A stretch of 64,000 nt of DNA from Spirosoma sp. SC4-14 (GTDB lineage Bacteria; Bacteroidota; Bacteroidia; Cytophagales; Spirosomataceae). Where the stretch lies: the NCBI RefSeq assembly GCF_037201965.1, contig NZ_CP147518.1, forward strand, positions 6,131,001-6,195,000, given 5' to 3'. Under the pieces are notes generated by a model. The model did no database searches. It worked only from the letters and a program-made list of their open reading frames with translations, and was not told the origin of the DNA. The position numbers were made by a program, and so were the translations under genes. The first letter of the stretch is position 1, and each line of letters opens with the position of its first letter. Positions 25,578-35,259 of this stretch are shown piece after piece.

Positions 25578-26606
25578 CTATTTTTCCGTTTTCTTTTCCA
25601 AATCATTCAAGCGCCGTTCCAGGTCCGGCAATCGCCGAAAAACTGCCAGTGAGCGCATACTTTCTTTCAGGCCAAACGCAGGAGAGCTGTTGAGCGATGT
25701 ATTTTCTTCCGTTACATTCTTACCAACTCCCGACTGAGCTCCCACCTTTGTTCCATTTGCAATCGTCAAGTGACCGGCAAAACCAACCTGGCCTGCAATG
25801 ACACAATTTTCGCCAATTTTGGTTGATCCCGAAATTCCGGTCTGAGCAGCAATGACTGTATTACGGCCAATTTCAACATTATGACCAATCTGAATCAGAT
25901 TATCGAGTTTAACGCCCTGCCGAATAATGGTCGATCCCATTGTTGCGCAGTCGATTGTCGTATTGGCTCCTACATTAACAAAATCTTCCAGAATCACATT
26001 GCCCAGTTGAGGAATAGTCTTGTAAGTGCCATCGGCCTGTGGCGCAAAACCAAAGCCTTCGCTACCGATAACCGCATTCGGATGAATGACACAATATTGA
26101 CCAATAACAGAGTTATCCAGCACCCGCGCTCCGGGATGAATAATGGTATTATCGCCAATACGAACATTATCGCCAATATGCGCATGAGCATGAATTTTGA
26201 CGTTATGCCCGATTCGGCAATTCCGTCCAATGTAGGAAAAAGCGCCACGATAAATCTGCTCACCAACCTGCGTTCCATCGCCCAGGTAGGCAGGCTGTTC
26301 GACTCCCACGCGGGCAAAACTCATTCGGTGATGATACTCTTCGAGCAGGCGGGTGAAGGCCGTGTACGAATTTTCAACAAAAATCAGGGCAGCCGAAACT
26401 GGCTTTCGGGGCTGAAATGAACGATCAACAATCACCGCCGATGCCTGGGTAGTGTAGAGGTGGGGTTCATATTTCAGATTCGACAGAAACGATATATCGC
26501 CCGGTCTTCCCTCCTCTATTTTGGCTAATTTGGTAATTGCCAGCGTATCATTTCCGGCGACCTCTCCACCCAACAACGTAGCAATCTGCTTGACTGTAAA
26601 CTCCAT
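25578..26606 (-). CDS. lpxD: UDP-3-O-(3-hydroxyacyl)glucosamine N-acyltransferase
   Basis: 342 aa. Third lipid A step, N-acylation in the cytoplasm. The N-terminal uridine-binding domain (residues 1-100, MEFTVKQIATLLGGEV, KIEEGRPGDISFLSN) is followed by hexapeptide repeats of a left-handed beta-helix (IGDNVRIGDNTIIHPGARV) with the catalytic-His region LIQIGHNVEIG. A C-terminal helix follows. Upstream gene of the lpxD / lpxC-fabZ / lpxA series. Confidence 0.94.
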   Translation of the reverse strand: MEFTVKQIATLLGGEVAGNDTLAITKLAKIEEGRPGDISFLSNLKYEPHLYTTQASAVIVDRSFQPRKPVSAALIFVENSYTAFTRLLEEYHHRMSFARVGVEQPAYLGDGTQVGEQIYRGAFSYIGRNCRIGHNVKIHAHAHIGDNVRIGDNTIIHPGARVLDNSVIGQYCVIHPNAVIGSEGFGFAPQADGTYKTIPQLGNVILEDFVNVGANTTIDCATMGSTIIRQGVKLDNLIQIGHNVEIGRNTVIAAQTGISGSTKIGENCVIAGQVGFAGHLTIANGTKVGAQSGVGKNVTEENTSLNSSPAFGLKESMRSLAVFRRLPDLERRLNDLEKKTEK

Positions 26607-26782
26607 ATGCGTATGTTAACCATCGCAAAACAGCCGCTCATACCGACTATTTTGGCCGCTAAGGTAGGCAACAAATTGCACTTTTCGGATAAAATGCCCG
26701 GAAATCGTATCGATAATTTGGTAAGTTAGCAAGTCATACGTCTACCAGCCCATTTTCTGAGTACTTCGGGTGCCTAAACTCT

Positions 26783-28039
26783 TTATTGGCTTATCGATTT
26801 ACTTGTTGTTTTCAACTCTTTAGCCCAACAAACATAATACCGGCGAACGATATTTGTCAGAACCTGAATGTTCGATAAATCGGACGCATCAGCAATATCG
26901 ATTACGTGGCCGGTTTTCAGTTTGATGGCAATTCGATCCTGCGTAGGCAGGTAGGCTGCATTGGTAGCCTGCCCTTCAACCAGAAAGTAAGACAAGTCTT
27001 CATCGGCTAAACCGGTCCGACGTAGCTGCGTTTCGAGTTCCCGAAGGAGTTCACCTGCAAAGGGCTCCGTCGACAACACGATCTTGAACAATCGGCGATC
27101 GAGCAGCATTTGGCAAAGAGTAGCCAGCACCGTATCGTTGTGGAGTGCCCACTGTTTTATGCAGGCCCACACATCATAATCGTCGAGTTGGGTAAAGGCA
27201 TTGATATACATACGACTCGACAAAAAAGCATCCAGCGATACGCTTTCGCGCAAAAACAGCATAAATGCATCGGAAGCAAATACGGTTTCGCCCTGACGAA
27301 GCAAAAACCGGGCCCGGCGTAATATCTGAATTAGCATCGACTCACAACAGATTGATGTCTTATGCAGATATACCTGCCAATACATCAACCGGCGGGCATT
27401 CAAAAAATTTTCGACGCTCAGGGTACCTTTTGCCTCAACCACAAGCTGATCGTCGACCAGGTCGAGCATTTTAATAATGCGTTCGGCACCAATAGCGCCT
27501 TCGGCCACGCCCGTATAATAGCCATCGCGATTGAGGTAATCCATCCGATCCATATCCAGCTGGCTCGAAATCAACTGATGAAAAAACGGTCGTTCGTAAG
27601 TACCCTCAAACATTTCGATTGCCATTGAGAGCTGACCGTCGAATTGTTGGTTTAGTTCATGCATCAGCAGCAGTGAGATGCGCTCATGGTGAACATCTTC
27701 GAGCAGGCAACACTCCAGTACGTGCGAGAATGGTCCGTGGCCAATATCGTGGAGAAGAATAGCGATCTGGGCGGCTTCGCACTCTTCATCGGTCAGGTAG
27801 TGGCCTTTGCTGCGAAGCGTGTGCGTGGCCTGCCCCATCAGATGCATGGCGCCCAGGGCATGATGAAAGCGCGTATGCAGAGCCCCCGGATATACATACT
27901 CCGACAATCCCAACTGTTTGATTCGCCGGAGTCGCTGAAAATAGGGATGTTCGACCAGATCGAACAGCAGTTCCGACGGGATCGTGATGAACCCATATAC
28001 CGGATCGTTGAGGATTTTCTTTTTGTTAGCTGCTGGCAT
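26783..28039 (-). CDS. HD-domain phosphohydrolase
   Basis: 418 aa from the start at 28039 (MPAANKKKILNDPVYGFITI); the frame extends upstream to 28165, but that part lacks similarity and overlaps the tRNA promoter. HD metal-site motifs: HTRFHHALGAMHLM, ILLHDIGHGPFSHVLE (HD pair) and SSQLDMDRMDYLNRD (distal Asp). The family includes dGTPase-like proteins of uncertain substrate. Cytoplasmic. Confidence 0.88.
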   Translation of the reverse strand: MPAANKKKILNDPVYGFITIPSELLFDLVEHPYFQRLRRIKQLGLSEYVYPGALHTRFHHALGAMHLMGQATHTLRSKGHYLTDEECEAAQIAILLHDIGHGPFSHVLECCLLEDVHHERISLLLMHELNQQFDGQLSMAIEMFEGTYERPFFHQLISSQLDMDRMDYLNRDGYYTGVAEGAIGAERIIKMLDLVDDQLVVEAKGTLSVENFLNARRLMYWQVYLHKTSICCESMLIQILRRARFLLRQGETVFASDAFMLFLRESVSLDAFLSSRMYINAFTQLDDYDVWACIKQWALHNDTVLATLCQMLLDRRLFKIVLSTEPFAGELLRELETQLRRTGLADEDLSYFLVEGQATNAAYLPTQDRIAIKLKTGHVIDIADASDLSNIQVLTNIVRRYYVCWAKELKTTSKSISQ

Positions 28040-28127
28040 TGAGCAAAGATAAGCAGACTGGCCTACAGCATTTACAGGAATTTTGTCAGATAATCGTACG
28101 GGTACTGGAATTCTTCTAAAAAATTCA

Positions 28128-28135
28128 TAAATTTG
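28128..28135 (+). promoter_or_regulatory. -7 box upstream of tRNA(CAT)
   Basis: TAAATTTG matches the Bacteroidota -7 consensus TAnnTTTG, 31 bases before the mature tRNA 5' end. No clear TTTG -33 box is visible, so it is a candidate only. Confidence 0.5.
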
Positions 28136-28166
28136 CACCGCTAAATCTGAGCAATCAGTTAGCAAT

Positions 28167-28240
28167 GGGCTTGTAACTCAGTTGGTTAGAGTGCCTGACT
28201 CATAATCAGTAAGTCCCAGGTTCGAGTCCTGGCTGGCCCA
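28167..28240 (+). tRNA. tRNA with CAT anticodon (Met elongator or Ile-lysidine type)
   Basis: 74 nt cloverleaf without encoded CCA. Acceptor GGGCTTG/CTGGCCC (one T-T mismatch), D-stem ACTC/GAGT with loop AGTTGGTTA, anticodon loop CTCATAA in stem CCTGA/TCAGT, T-arm CCAGG TTCGAGT CCTGG, discriminator A. The CAT anticodon fits either elongator Met or Ile2 after lysidine modification; the sequence alone does not settle which. Confidence 0.92.
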
Positions 28241-28251
28241 CCCTCATTATC

Positions 28252-28286
28252 AGCCACTTAGCATAGCAGCCAGGTGGCTTTTTTAT
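28252..28286 (+). terminator. Terminator after tRNA
   Basis: Stem AGCCAC (28252-28257) with GTGGCT (28274-28279) followed by a run of T. Located 12 bases after the tRNA. Confidence 0.75.
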
Positions 28287-28409
28287 TTCGGTTGCAATAC
28301 ATTTTTTGAGGTTCTTTTCCCATTGCAGTAGTTAGAAAGTAAAGCCTTACCAGGTTGCATGAATTCAAGGGCTTGCCAGGTTGACACGTAACGGCAGTAG
28401 GCAAACCAT

Positions 28410-28847
28410 TTAGTTTAACCGAGCTTTCAGGTACCGTACTTTGGCCCGCTTTAGCATGATTCGGGCACGTCGCTGCGTATATGAATTATAGGATAGATAG
28501 ATACCATCCACGTTCATTCCTGTTGGATCGACAGAAATGGCCGGATGGGTTGAATCGGCCGGAATCTGCATCATGCCATATTCATCGTTGATTGTGCGAT
28601 CCTCATTGTGGTATTCGAACCTGGCCGCATTCGACTCTACCCAATCCAGATACTGATTCACCACCTGTTCGATTTCGCCGTCAGTCGAATGAGCAGGCAA
28701 CTGATTTGGCCGGGCTACAGAATCCAGTTTACCCATCGTTTCTGAACGAGCCATTAACTGACACCCCTGTGAGATCCAGCCGACCCCTAACAGCCATAGG
28801 CCATACACATACGCTCGCATCTTATCAAAATCGTTACTATTTATCAT
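28410..28847 (-). CDS. Exported hypothetical protein, 145 aa
   Basis: Not recognised. Residues about 10-30 (MRAYVYGLWLLGVGWISQGC) are hydrophobic and end at a Cys, so a signal peptide or lipoprotein anchor is possible. The remainder is hydrophilic, with DGEIEQVVNQYLDWVE and a basic C-terminus (RRARIMLKRAKVRYLKARLN). The gene is isolated between the tRNA and a divergent lipoprotein gene. Confidence 0.6.
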   Translation of the reverse strand: MINSNDFDKMRAYVYGLWLLGVGWISQGCQLMARSETMGKLDSVARPNQLPAHSTDGEIEQVVNQYLDWVESNAARFEYHNEDRTINDEYGMMQIPADSTHPAISVDPTGMNVDGIYLSYNSYTQRRARIMLKRAKVRYLKARLN

Positions 28848-29248
28848 CGGCCATCGACCAGAGAGCTGTATCCGACCCTGCCGCTTGCCTCAGATGGGTC
28901 ATACAGCAACTCACCACACACCATACAACTAACTGGCAATCAAGTAATAGAAATACTCCATTTCTCCTAAAGCATTTATATTCTATCCTTTTGACTACAT
29001 TAAGTCCTATCGGACACCCTTCCCGGCCAATGAATTTTGTAGAATAAGTAGATCATAGCTTCTTTCTGCCCCAGTTGATCGTACAAATTCACGGCTGTAC
29101 ATGGGCAGAACAGCAATGGCCTGAGTGCTGGCACGTCTACAATATTTTTAGATACCTTTATCAAACAGTAGGCTTTTTGCCTAATTCCTTGAAGGGGGTT
29201 CAGCAATGGTCATTGAACATACTTAGCCCGCTTATTGCTTCCTCGCCC
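28848..29248. other. Divergent intergenic region without gene
   Basis: Separates two divergently transcribed exported-protein genes. AT-rich pieces are present (for example TTAGATACCTTTATC near 29149-29163), but I see no complete promoter match, RNA gene or repeat. Confidence 0.5.
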
Positions 29249-30217
29249 ATGCCTGTACGTGCTACTTATGCCTTATTGTTACTACTGGTCCTTACTGGAC
29301 TGGCTTCCTGCCGGTCGGCTAAAACGGCATTGCTGGATAGAAGCCAGCAACGCAAATATTGCGAACCTGCTTTCCGCTTCAATTACGATTCGACATATAC
29401 CCCCAAAACGGACTTGGCCACGGTTTTACAAACAGACACCCTACTCCGGCAGCTTTTTTCGCTGCACGATTTGCAGGTAGCCAATGCCACGGGGGTTTTG
29501 CCCATACTGAAGGAACTGGTTGCCCTGGAAAACGGGATGCCGGGCACGAACGCTGAACTGATTTCCGAAAAGCGGCAGGAAATTTATAACCGAATGCTGA
29601 TTGCATCCATGGAAATTTCGGGCATAGCCGCCGAACTGGATTGTGAAGCCGAACGAGCCACGCGACTCGCCACCTACTTACAACAACGCGACAGCAAACG
29701 AACACAACGCCTAACGATTCTGTCGGTGATTGCCGGTGCCGTTACTACTGTTGCTACCGCACTTATTCAATCAGACACCCCCAACAAAACGGTCAGCATT
29801 GGAGGTGGGCTCACTAGTGCTTATTTTGGTGGTATGGCAGCCTTTTCCTCGAAACACACCATTCATCTGGTCGATCAGCGGAATTTATTGACCGACATCT
29901 GGAACCAAAGCCCAGAGTCTGCCATCTACTCTCCTTTTGTGTGGTATGTTCTCAACGAAAAATCGTTCAGCTACGGTGGTCAGCACTCAATTCGGTATAA
30001 CACGCGGCTGCGCTGGCAGAAATACGATCTGGCAGGAATGTCGGCCCAGGATTCAGCACTTTATTTCGGTACGGAAGGCAATTATGCGGCCGATGATCTC
30101 CTCACCCGGTCTGAAATGCTGAACCAGTTGCAGTCGGCAATTCGGCTTATCGATCAGGATTTACAGAGTTTCCTGCTCAACTTTTCAGTCTATTCCAAAC
30201 GGAGGCAGTCCAGATAA
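29249..30217 (+). CDS. Lipoprotein of unknown function, 322 aa
   Basis: The start is placed at 29249 because it gives a standard lipoprotein signal (ATYALLLLLVLTGLASC, lipobox LASC), while the longer frame to 29075 has no such logic. The mature part is mostly helical, with two hydrophobic stretches in the centre (LTILSVIAGAVTTVATALI and KTVSIGGGLTSAYFGGMAAF) that resemble a glycine-rich hairpin. The C-terminal half is soluble. No family recognised. Envelope location is inferred from the lipobox. Confidence 0.75.
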   Translation: MPVRATYALLLLLVLTGLASCRSAKTALLDRSQQRKYCEPAFRFNYDSTYTPKTDLATVLQTDTLLRQLFSLHDLQVANATGVLPILKELVALENGMPGTNAELISEKRQEIYNRMLIASMEISGIAAELDCEAERATRLATYLQQRDSKRTQRLTILSVIAGAVTTVATALIQSDTPNKTVSIGGGLTSAYFGGMAAFSSKHTIHLVDQRNLLTDIWNQSPESAIYSPFVWYVLNEKSFSYGGQHSIRYNTRLRWQKYDLAGMSAQDSALYFGTEGNYAADDLLTRSEMLNQLQSAIRLIDQDLQSFLLNFSVYSKRRQSR

Positions 30218-30408
30218 AAGCGCCGGAGTTCTCACGGCCCCCTTTGTTAACATGTTCTATCAGCAACCGCTCAACGGTCTTACTACTGTCTTGCGGGCTC
30301 ACGTTAGCTAATTCTGCTATCCGGTAAATGATTGATGGTACTAGGTAGTAAAGGCCCGGAAGCTACTTAATATGTTCAGGACTACTCAATGCTTAGCCAT
30401 AACGCCCG

Positions 30409-31308
30409 ATGACCAGAATCTTTTTCCTGTCTATTTTTTCTTTACTCTATGCAACCGCCAGTCTGGCGCAGCAGGAACTACCACTCTACACCGAAGCCAT
30501 TCCCAACGCCAAAGACACACCCGACGAAGAAACCAGGCGGGACGATTTTATAGTCTCAAAAGTATCGCGCCCAACGTTAACGATTTTTCTACCGACAACT
30601 GGCAAAGCAAATGGGTCGGCTGTCATCATCTGTCCGGGCGGTGGCTATGGAGTGCTGGTAATGAAACGGGAAGGCTACGATGTGGCCAAAGCATTTACCG
30701 ATATGGGCGTTACGGCCTTTGTGCTCAAATACCGGCTACCGAGCGACCGAACCATGACCGACAAAGCTATCGGCCCTCTACAGGATGCTCAACAGGCCCT
30801 GAAAACCGTTCGACAACGTGCAACGGAATGGCACATCGACCCGCAAAAAATAGGGATCATGGGATTCTCGGCCGGTGGTCATCTGGCCTCAACAGCCGGA
30901 ACGCATTACCAGAACTCGCTGATCGGTAACCCTGACAATATCAGCCTTCGCCCCAACTTTATGATTCTGGTTTATCCTGTTATCAGTTTAAATGAATCAA
31001 TTGGGCACACGGGCACCCGCACCAACCTTCTTGGTGCTTCGCCTTCGGCAGATTTGATCCGCCGGTTTTCCAACGAACAGCATGTAGAGGCATCGACCCC
31101 GCCGACCTTTTTGACACACGCTGGCGACGATACGGTTGTTCCTGTAGCCAATAGTCTGATTTTTTACGAAGCGCTGCATAAACAAGGTATCCCGGCCGAT
31201 ATGCATATTTACACACAGGGCGGTCATGGATATGCGAAAACACCCGCCTTCGAAGAGTGGTTTGGCCGTTGCAGGCACTGGCTTCAGGAACTTAAGATGA
31301 TGCCCTGA
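30409..31308 (+). CDS. Secreted alpha/beta hydrolase (carbohydrate esterase-like)
   Basis: 299 aa with signal peptide (FFLSIFSLLYATASLAQ). Oxyanion region ICPGGGYGVLVMKREG, nucleophile elbow GFSAGGHLAS (Ser), acid region THAGDDTVVPVANS (Asp) and catalytic His in GGHGYAK. This is the arrangement of acetyl-xylan-esterase/BD-FAE-like enzymes that deacylate plant polysaccharides. It precedes a GH127 gene on the same strand, suggesting joint use in hemicellulose or pectin side-chain breakdown. Confidence 0.88.
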   Translation: MTRIFFLSIFSLLYATASLAQQELPLYTEAIPNAKDTPDEETRRDDFIVSKVSRPTLTIFLPTTGKANGSAVIICPGGGYGVLVMKREGYDVAKAFTDMGVTAFVLKYRLPSDRTMTDKAIGPLQDAQQALKTVRQRATEWHIDPQKIGIMGFSAGGHLASTAGTHYQNSLIGNPDNISLRPNFMILVYPVISLNESIGHTGTRTNLLGASPSADLIRRFSNEQHVEASTPPTFLTHAGDDTVVPVANSLIFYEALHKQGIPADMHIYTQGGHGYAKTPAFEEWFGRCRHWLQELKMMP

Positions 31309-31452
31309 TTAGCTAAAAATCAACCGTGCCTACAACGAACACAGACATAAGGACCGACCGTAGCATCTAGTGCTAAAAACGGCCCTGGTTCATTAGGCTT
31401 CTCTGCTTTTAGCCTTTGAGCTATATCAGTAATAGCTTATCCGTCGATCCTG

Positions 31453-33489
31453 ATGAAAAACAAGGTTATCCTGCCAATACTATATGCTGGTTTTATGCTA
31501 ACCGCAGCGGCACAGGTTAAACAGAATGCTCTTCCAACTACCGGCTACCTGCAAAATCGGGCACCGCTCCATCCGAACGCGTATCTGCAACTTCCGTTAG
31601 GCACCATTAAACCCAAAGGCTGGCTACGGGAAATGCTGGTTCGTCAGAAAACTGGAGCAACGGGACACCTTGATAAGCTCTATCCGCTGGTAATGAACCA
31701 GCGCAATGGCTGGTTGGGGGGCAATGGCGATCAGTGGGAACGCGGGCCTTACTGGATCGATGGGCTGCTGCCACTTGCCTACATCCTGGACGATGAGGAA
31801 CTAATTGCAAAAGCCAAACCGTGGGTTGACTGGGCCATCAACAGCCAGCAACCCGATGGCTATTTCGGTCCGTCGAACGATTATCCGCATGAAGCAGGCA
31901 TTCAGCGCGACAATAGCCGCGACTGGTGGCCCAAAATGGTGATGCTAAAGATTCTACAGCAGTATTATTCGGCTACGGGCGACAAGCGCGTCATCACCTT
32001 AATGACCAACTATTTTAAGTATCAACTTCAGGAACTCCCTAAAAAGCCACTCGATCACTGGACGTTCTGGGCACGCTACCGGGGTGGCGATAACCTGATG
32101 ATTGTCTATTGGCTTTACAACATTACAGGCGATAAATTTTTGCTGGACCTGGGCGATCTGCTCCATAAGCAAACCTTCGATTATACCACTGGTTTTCTGA
32201 CTACCGATATGCTTTCGCAGGCGGGCAGTATTCATTGCGTCAATCTGGCTCAGGGCATTAAGGAACCGCTTATTTATTATCAGCACCACCCCGACAAAAA
32301 ATACATCGACGCCACCAAAAAAGGCATTGCCGACATTCGTAAATACAATGGCATGGCCCACGGCCTATACGGGGGCGACGAAGCCTTACATGGCAACAAT
32401 CCCACTCAGGGATCGGAACTCTGTTCGGCCGTCGAAATGATGTTTTCGCTGGAAAATATGCTGTCGATCACGGGCGACGTTGGTTTTGCCGATCATCTCG
32501 AAAAAATTGCGTTTAATGCCTTACCGGCCCAGATTGCCGATGATTTTATGAGCCGCCAGTATTTTCAACAGGCCAATCAGGTGATGGCGACCCGGCATAC
32601 CCGCAATTTCGATGTCAATCATAGTGGTACGGACCTCTGTTTTGGCCTGCTGACGGGTTATCCTTGCTGCACCTCCAATATGCATCAGGGCTGGCCAAAA
32701 TTTACGCAGAACTTATGGTACGCCACACCCGACAAAGGGTTAGCCGCGCTCGTTTATTCGCCGAGCGAGGTGAAGGCATATGTTGCGAATGGTACAGCCG
32801 TATCGTTCAGCGAAGACACCAGCTACCCCTTCGGCGAAACCATCCGCTTTACGCTATCGCTCGACAAATCCGTCAAATCGGTCTCGTTTCCGTTCCACCT
32901 TCGCATACCCGAATGGTGTAAACAGGGCATTATAACTATCAATGGAAAAGTCTGGCAGGAAGTCGCAGGTAATCAGATTGTAGCGATCAGCCGCGACTGG
33001 AAACCAGGCGATGTGGTTGAACTGACCCTGCCGATGCACCTGTTCAAAAACACCTGGTATGAGAATTCAGTATCCATTGAACGGGGGCCGATCACCTACG
33101 CGCTCAAAATTGGCGAAGAAGTGAAGCAGATAAAGAACGACAAAGATCCCATTGACTACGGTTCGACTTATGCCGAAATTCGCCCGGCAACGCCCTGGAA
33201 TTACGGTTTGCTCAACGTATTGGACAAAACACTTAAGGACAACTACGTGGTAGAACAAACAGGAGCAACTACTACCTATCCCTGGAATCCCGAAAACGCG
33301 CCCATACAAATCAAAACCAAAGCCCAGCGGATTCCGTCGTGGCAACTCTACAATGAAATGACGGGGCCAATTCCGTACAGCATCACCTATGGCCTGCAAA
33401 CGACCAGCCAAACCGAAGAAATCATATTGATTCCCTATGGCTGTACAACGCTGCGCATTTCGCAGTTTCCGGTTCTGGGCAGGCAGTAG
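31453..33489 (+). CDS. GH127-type beta-L-arabinofuranosidase (DUF1680), exported
   Basis: 678 aa with signal peptide (ILPILYAGFMLTAAAQ). (alpha/alpha)6 barrel with the GH127 hallmarks: ERGPYWIDGLLPLAY, the SELCSAVEMMFSLENM segment with the conserved Glu, and the GYPCCTSNMHQGWPKF Cys-Cys motif of the zinc-linked nucleophile. The beta-sandwich C-terminus includes ERGPITYAL. It removes L-arabinofuranose from plant glycans, probably in the periplasm, and lies next to an esterase gene. Confidence 0.9.
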   Translation: MKNKVILPILYAGFMLTAAAQVKQNALPTTGYLQNRAPLHPNAYLQLPLGTIKPKGWLREMLVRQKTGATGHLDKLYPLVMNQRNGWLGGNGDQWERGPYWIDGLLPLAYILDDEELIAKAKPWVDWAINSQQPDGYFGPSNDYPHEAGIQRDNSRDWWPKMVMLKILQQYYSATGDKRVITLMTNYFKYQLQELPKKPLDHWTFWARYRGGDNLMIVYWLYNITGDKFLLDLGDLLHKQTFDYTTGFLTTDMLSQAGSIHCVNLAQGIKEPLIYYQHHPDKKYIDATKKGIADIRKYNGMAHGLYGGDEALHGNNPTQGSELCSAVEMMFSLENMLSITGDVGFADHLEKIAFNALPAQIADDFMSRQYFQQANQVMATRHTRNFDVNHSGTDLCFGLLTGYPCCTSNMHQGWPKFTQNLWYATPDKGLAALVYSPSEVKAYVANGTAVSFSEDTSYPFGETIRFTLSLDKSVKSVSFPFHLRIPEWCKQGIITINGKVWQEVAGNQIVAISRDWKPGDVVELTLPMHLFKNTWYENSVSIERGPITYALKIGEEVKQIKNDKDPIDYGSTYAEIRPATPWNYGLLNVLDKTLKDNYVVEQTGATTTYPWNPENAPIQIKTKAQRIPSWQLYNEMTGPIPYSITYGLQTTSQTEEIILIPYGCTTLRISQFPVLGRQ

Positions 33490-33542
33490 AGCGGGGATTT
33501 CTCATTCGTTGTATGGAAGGAGCCCCTAAAAATGCCCAACAA

Positions 33543-34382
33543 CTAGTTCATTCGGGGAAGCCACATGCCCATTGTTGCGCCAAAAATTCCGATGCCCGTG
33601 ATAAGGGCACACAGAAAAATCAGGGTTGCCGTCAGCAGACTAAATACCCTGCTTTGTTTTCTCTGAGCATACCAATACATTTCCAGTATGACCAGCGAAA
33701 GCGGCACAGCATATGTAAATACGGAGAGTATGGTCAGAAATGGTCCGGTGAATGTTTTCGGATCGAACCCAACCGGTCCTCCGTTGATGAGTAGCCAGCA
33801 CATCAGCCCTATCCGAAAAAACCAGACGCCATTGGCTACCATAAACAGCCGCAGTGCCCATTTTTCATGAGCGCGAAATTGGCGGGCGCGTGCATACCGA
33901 ACCGCCAGTAAGGCAAACGAAATGATATAAATGGCCTGAATACTGATGCTAATGTGCTGCGTTGCATCGCCGACACTACCGCGTGTCCAGACCATTGTCA
34001 GTCCGGCCGCGCTAATCAGTATTGCCAGGGTTGCATACAGCCTGCCCAGCCAGCGATGAAACCCTGGAAAACTCCGGCGAACCTGCGGAATGAGTTGTAA
34101 TGGTCCGCCTATGACCATGATGGATGCCAGCAGAACGTGTATGCCAACCACGAGATTCCCTTTCCAGTCGCCTTCAATATACCCTTTAGGTAAGACGTCG
34201 TTCCATCGGCCGAAATCGCCTGTTATAGCCGTTCTTACGTACATCAGCAGAATATATCCACCAAATATCCATTGTCCGGCCGTTGCCACCACCAACCATG
34301 TCGCAGCCGACAGGGTGAGCAATCGTGTGGCAAACGAACCCGTTGTTTTTTCGGGCAACAACACATCCGTATTGGTCATCAT
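33543..34382 (-). CDS. DUF2306-like integral membrane protein
   Basis: 279 aa with seven to eight hydrophobic helices. The layout (HVLLASIMVIGGPLQLIPQVRRSFPGFHRWLGRLY, with conserved His/Arg in loops, then MNGVWFFRIGLMCWLL-like segment) fits the DUF2306 family of predicted membrane proteins. Function unknown. It lies upstream-to-tail with a Crp-type regulator on the same strand, so co-regulation is likely. Confidence 0.75.
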   Translation of the reverse strand: MMTNTDVLLPEKTTGSFATRLLTLSAATWLVVATAGQWIFGGYILLMYVRTAITGDFGRWNDVLPKGYIEGDWKGNLVVGIHVLLASIMVIGGPLQLIPQVRRSFPGFHRWLGRLYATLAILISAAGLTMVWTRGSVGDATQHISISIQAIYIISFALLAVRYARARQFRAHEKWALRLFMVANGVWFFRIGLMCWLLINGGPVGFDPKTFTGPFLTILSVFTYAVPLSLVILEMYWYAQRKQSRVFSLLTATLIFLCALITGIGIFGATMGMWLPRMN

Positions 34383-34485
34383 CGCAGAAAGAAAGTTAAG
34401 TTCTGGCCAAACTTAAGATCGGCTCTTCCGACGCTAATTAGACAAATGTCCAATACGGATGAACGGTTATATTTCGCTGTGGGCA

Positions 34486-35070
34486 TCATGTCCCAATCTC
34501 TCGGCGCAAACGACTCAGGTGCCTCTGTGTAATACCCAGATACGACGCTATGTAGCGCAAGGGCACATAACGAATGATGGTTGGTTTTTCTTTCAGGAAC
34601 TTCCGATATCGATCTTCGGCCGTCAGATTAGCCATATCGTTGATCCGTTTTTTGTCTTCATCGAGGTGTTTTTGCAGAATCTGAATCGTGTAATCTTTCT
34701 GCGTAATACTGAGCTGCGCCCCAGCATCAACATCGTCGCGGCTGGTTTGCAATAGCTCACAGTCGGTAATACAGTGTAGACTCTCGTTAGAAACTGTACG
34801 GTTCATAAAATGAAAATACGACGTAAAGAAGCGGGAACCGTCGTTTAGGTCGGTCGTGATTTCGTTATTATCCTGATCGAGGTGAAAGTTGCGCATGTAG
34901 CCCGAAACAATAAAATTATGGTATTGGGGCACTTGTCCGGCTGGTTCGAGAATAGTGTCTTTTGGTACAAAAACCGGCTTAAACAGCCGACGAATTAACG
35001 TTCTGTCGGCTTCGGGCAAGCTTATTATTTCTTCAACATAGTTAAACAATCGGGTGTAATAATGCTCCAT
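34486..35070 (-). CDS. Crp/Fnr-family transcriptional regulator
   Basis: About 194 aa. Cyclic-nucleotide-binding-like N-terminal domain (FVPKDTILEPAGQVPQYHNF, YMRNFHLDQDNNEITTDLNDG) and a C-terminal winged helix ending YIASYLGITQRHLSRLRREIG (recognition helix). The nucleotide pocket lacks the strict Crp residues, as is common in this Bacteroidota group. Start at 35070 (MEHYYTRLF) is preferred over 35109. Possibly controls the DUF2306-like gene downstream. Confidence 0.85.
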   Translation of the reverse strand: MEHYYTRLFNYVEEIISLPEADRTLIRRLFKPVFVPKDTILEPAGQVPQYHNFIVSGYMRNFHLDQDNNEITTDLNDGSRFFTSYFHFMNRTVSNESLHCITDCELLQTSRDDVDAGAQLSITQKDYTIQILQKHLDEDKKRINDMANLTAEDRYRKFLKEKPTIIRYVPLRYIASYLGITQRHLSRLRREIGT

Positions 35071-35259
35071 GGGAAAAAGGTTTATCCAGGCTATCAACTC
35101 TGGCGCCAACGATTGCTGTTGAACACTGTACGTACGGGTAATTTACGCACGATCCTGCAAAATAGTCTGAAAACAACTTTATTCATATACCCAAACAAAG
35201 TTGGATTTTCTTTACTTTTATCACTTCTTTAACCACCTAATATAGCTACTCAAATTGGT

